Assembly (NCBI RefSeq): GCF_010550675.1
Contig: NZ_JAAGOA010000037.1
Coordinates: 1-43,593 of the forward strand
Reading direction: 5' to 3'
DNA: 43,593 nucleotides
Source of the DNA: Phytoactinopolyspora halotolerans
Lineage (GTDB): Bacteria; Actinomycetota; Actinomycetes; Jiangellales; Jiangellaceae
Below are positions 42,873 through 43,593 of this stretch, one piece after another. Position 1 is the stretch's first letter, and each line of letters begins with the position of its first letter. The translations under genes and the position numbers were made by a program. The notes beneath the pieces were generated by a model, which worked only from the letters and a program-made list of their open reading frames with translations, searched no databases and was not told the origin of the DNA.

Positions 42873-42958
42873 TACATCTCGCGTGCGTCTGTTAGTCGTT
42901 TACTTGATGGACGCCCTCTGAGAAGATCCACGTTGAAGGGTGAGGGGAAGAGGACAAG

Positions 42959-43480
42959 TTGACAGCGTGGATTGTGCGTGCGGGGCCATATGGCGAGCGG
43001 GAGCAGTGGGCGCTGGAACACGGGCTCGCCGGCGGTGGGTTCCATGAGGTTCCGGATCTGTCGGCGGCCGAGTCGAAGGAGATGGTCAGAGCCGAGGTAG
43101 TGGCCGCGTTCCCGCACGCGACGGCGGGCAAGCAGGCCAACTTCACCGGCCAGTTGTGGGCGTTACGGTCCGCGATCGTTCCCGGCGACATCATCGTGAT
43201 GCCGATGAAGACGACCAAGAAGATTGCTGTCGGCATCTGCGCGCACGGCTATTCATACCGGTCTGACGAGGATGACGTAACCAGGCGACACACGGTCGGA
43301 GTTGATTGGAAGGTCACCGAGGTCCCCAGGACCGTCATACGCGACGACCTGCTGAACACGATCAACGGCGCGATGACGATCTTCCAGGCTGCAAAGAACA
43401 ATGCCGAGGCGCGTCTACGGGCCCTGATTGAGACGGGACAGGATCCCGGGAGCCAGGTCGCAAGTCCACTAGATGAGTGA
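42959..43480 (+). CDS. Mrr-nuclease N-terminal-domain-like protein
   Basis: A 173-residue protein starting AWIVRAGPYGEREQWALEHG, with GKQANFTGQLWALRS, GDIIVMPMKTTKKIAVGI and a C-terminal helical RDDLLNTINGAMTIFQAAKN. In larger actinobacterial proteins this domain precedes an Mrr-type nuclease domain; here no nuclease core follows. It may therefore be a stand-alone DNA-sensing domain or a gene cut short, with an IS982-type element beginning about 45 bases after the stop. TTG 42959 is chosen because AGAGGA lies 5 bases upstream. It follows the type I RM operon. Confidence 0.6.
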   Translation: MTAWIVRAGPYGEREQWALEHGLAGGGFHEVPDLSAAESKEMVRAEVVAAFPHATAGKQANFTGQLWALRSAIVPGDIIVMPMKTTKKIAVGICAHGYSYRSDEDDVTRRHTVGVDWKVTEVPRTVIRDDLLNTINGAMTIFQAAKNNAEARLRALIETGQDPGSQVASPLDE

Positions 43481-43525
43481 TTCCTTGAAGATCACGGTCG
43501 GCGCGTCGTGACCGGAGAAGTGGAC

Positions 43526-43593
43526 GGAGGGTGTTCAAGATCAATGTGTGACGAAAGAACTGAACACCCTCCTGACTGCACTGTACGTATTGA
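43526..43593 (+). mobile_element. IS982-type element, 5' end with transposase start (partial)
   Basis: From GTG 43548 the frame encodes TKELNTLLTALYV and continues beyond the window; this is the N-terminus typical of IS982-family transposases. The element appears to begin near 43526. Perfect 12-base inverted arms GGAGGGTGTTCA (43526-43537) and TGAACACCCTCC (43561-43572) bracket the start codon. It closes the window with transposon sequence. Confidence 0.65.

Overview
The window comes from a high-GC Gram-positive actinobacterium. The composition is strongly GC-rich with G/C-heavy third codon positions, GTG/TTG starts and 4-base ATGA/GTGA gene overlaps are common, and the protein families are typical of actinobacteria (PadR/HAAS pair, MalFG-type sugar ABC transporter without its own ATPase, zinc-ribbon membrane trypsin). 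Genus cannot be decided from the sequence. I saw no rRNA, tRNA or CRISPR array.

Layout. 1-130: 3' end of an IS630-type transposase. 193-5217: DUF4262 gene and the sbcD-sbcC nuclease operon, all on the minus strand. 5347-6861: AAA ATPase (DUF234 type) with a 41-base perfect palindrome against its ribosome site. 6964-8151: HAAS membrane protein, PadR regulator, and the tail of a dead TetR gene. 8261-8962: DUF429 protein. 9002-14764: divergent AraC regulator and an FAD oxidoreductase plus sugar ABC transporter operon. 15064-22136: secreted LVIVD/PA protein, PhoD-like phosphatase, alpha/beta hydrolase, ion channel, membrane coiled-coil protein, cupin. 22263-26103 (minus): APH-like kinase, DUF4143 ATPase with an upstream four-unit 23-base repeat, and a frameshifted zinc-ribbon trypsin. 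26542-27603: a lone mraY. 27640-28032: relic of a PIN-like gene. 28049-29626 (minus): hyaluronan-synthase-like glycosyltransferase behind two tandem related single-helix microproteins. 29785-30024: XRE regulator, separated from that operon by five copies of a 15-base repeat.

Defence island, 30015-43593. On the minus strand a CBASS operon runs in the order (small ORF) - HNH-SAVED effector - CD-NTase - E2/E1 Cap2-like ligase, with no visible Cap3 (JAB) protease. Divergent from it on the plus strand are an HTH / degenerate-methylase / specificity-like protein and a complete type I restriction-modification operon (hsdM-hsdS-hsdR, overlapping or nearly touching genes), then a protein like the N-terminal domain of Mrr-type nucleases. 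The window ends inside the 5' end of an IS982-type element, so the segment shown is bounded by transposon sequence on both sides.

The most noteworthy observations are the CBASS operon without Cap3 whose CD-NTase ends in glycine, the HTH/pseudo-methylase protein coupled to the type I system, the microprotein-glycosyltransferase operon with its 15-base repeat array, and the unrelated but very regular repeats or palindromes directly upstream of both AAA ATPase genes.
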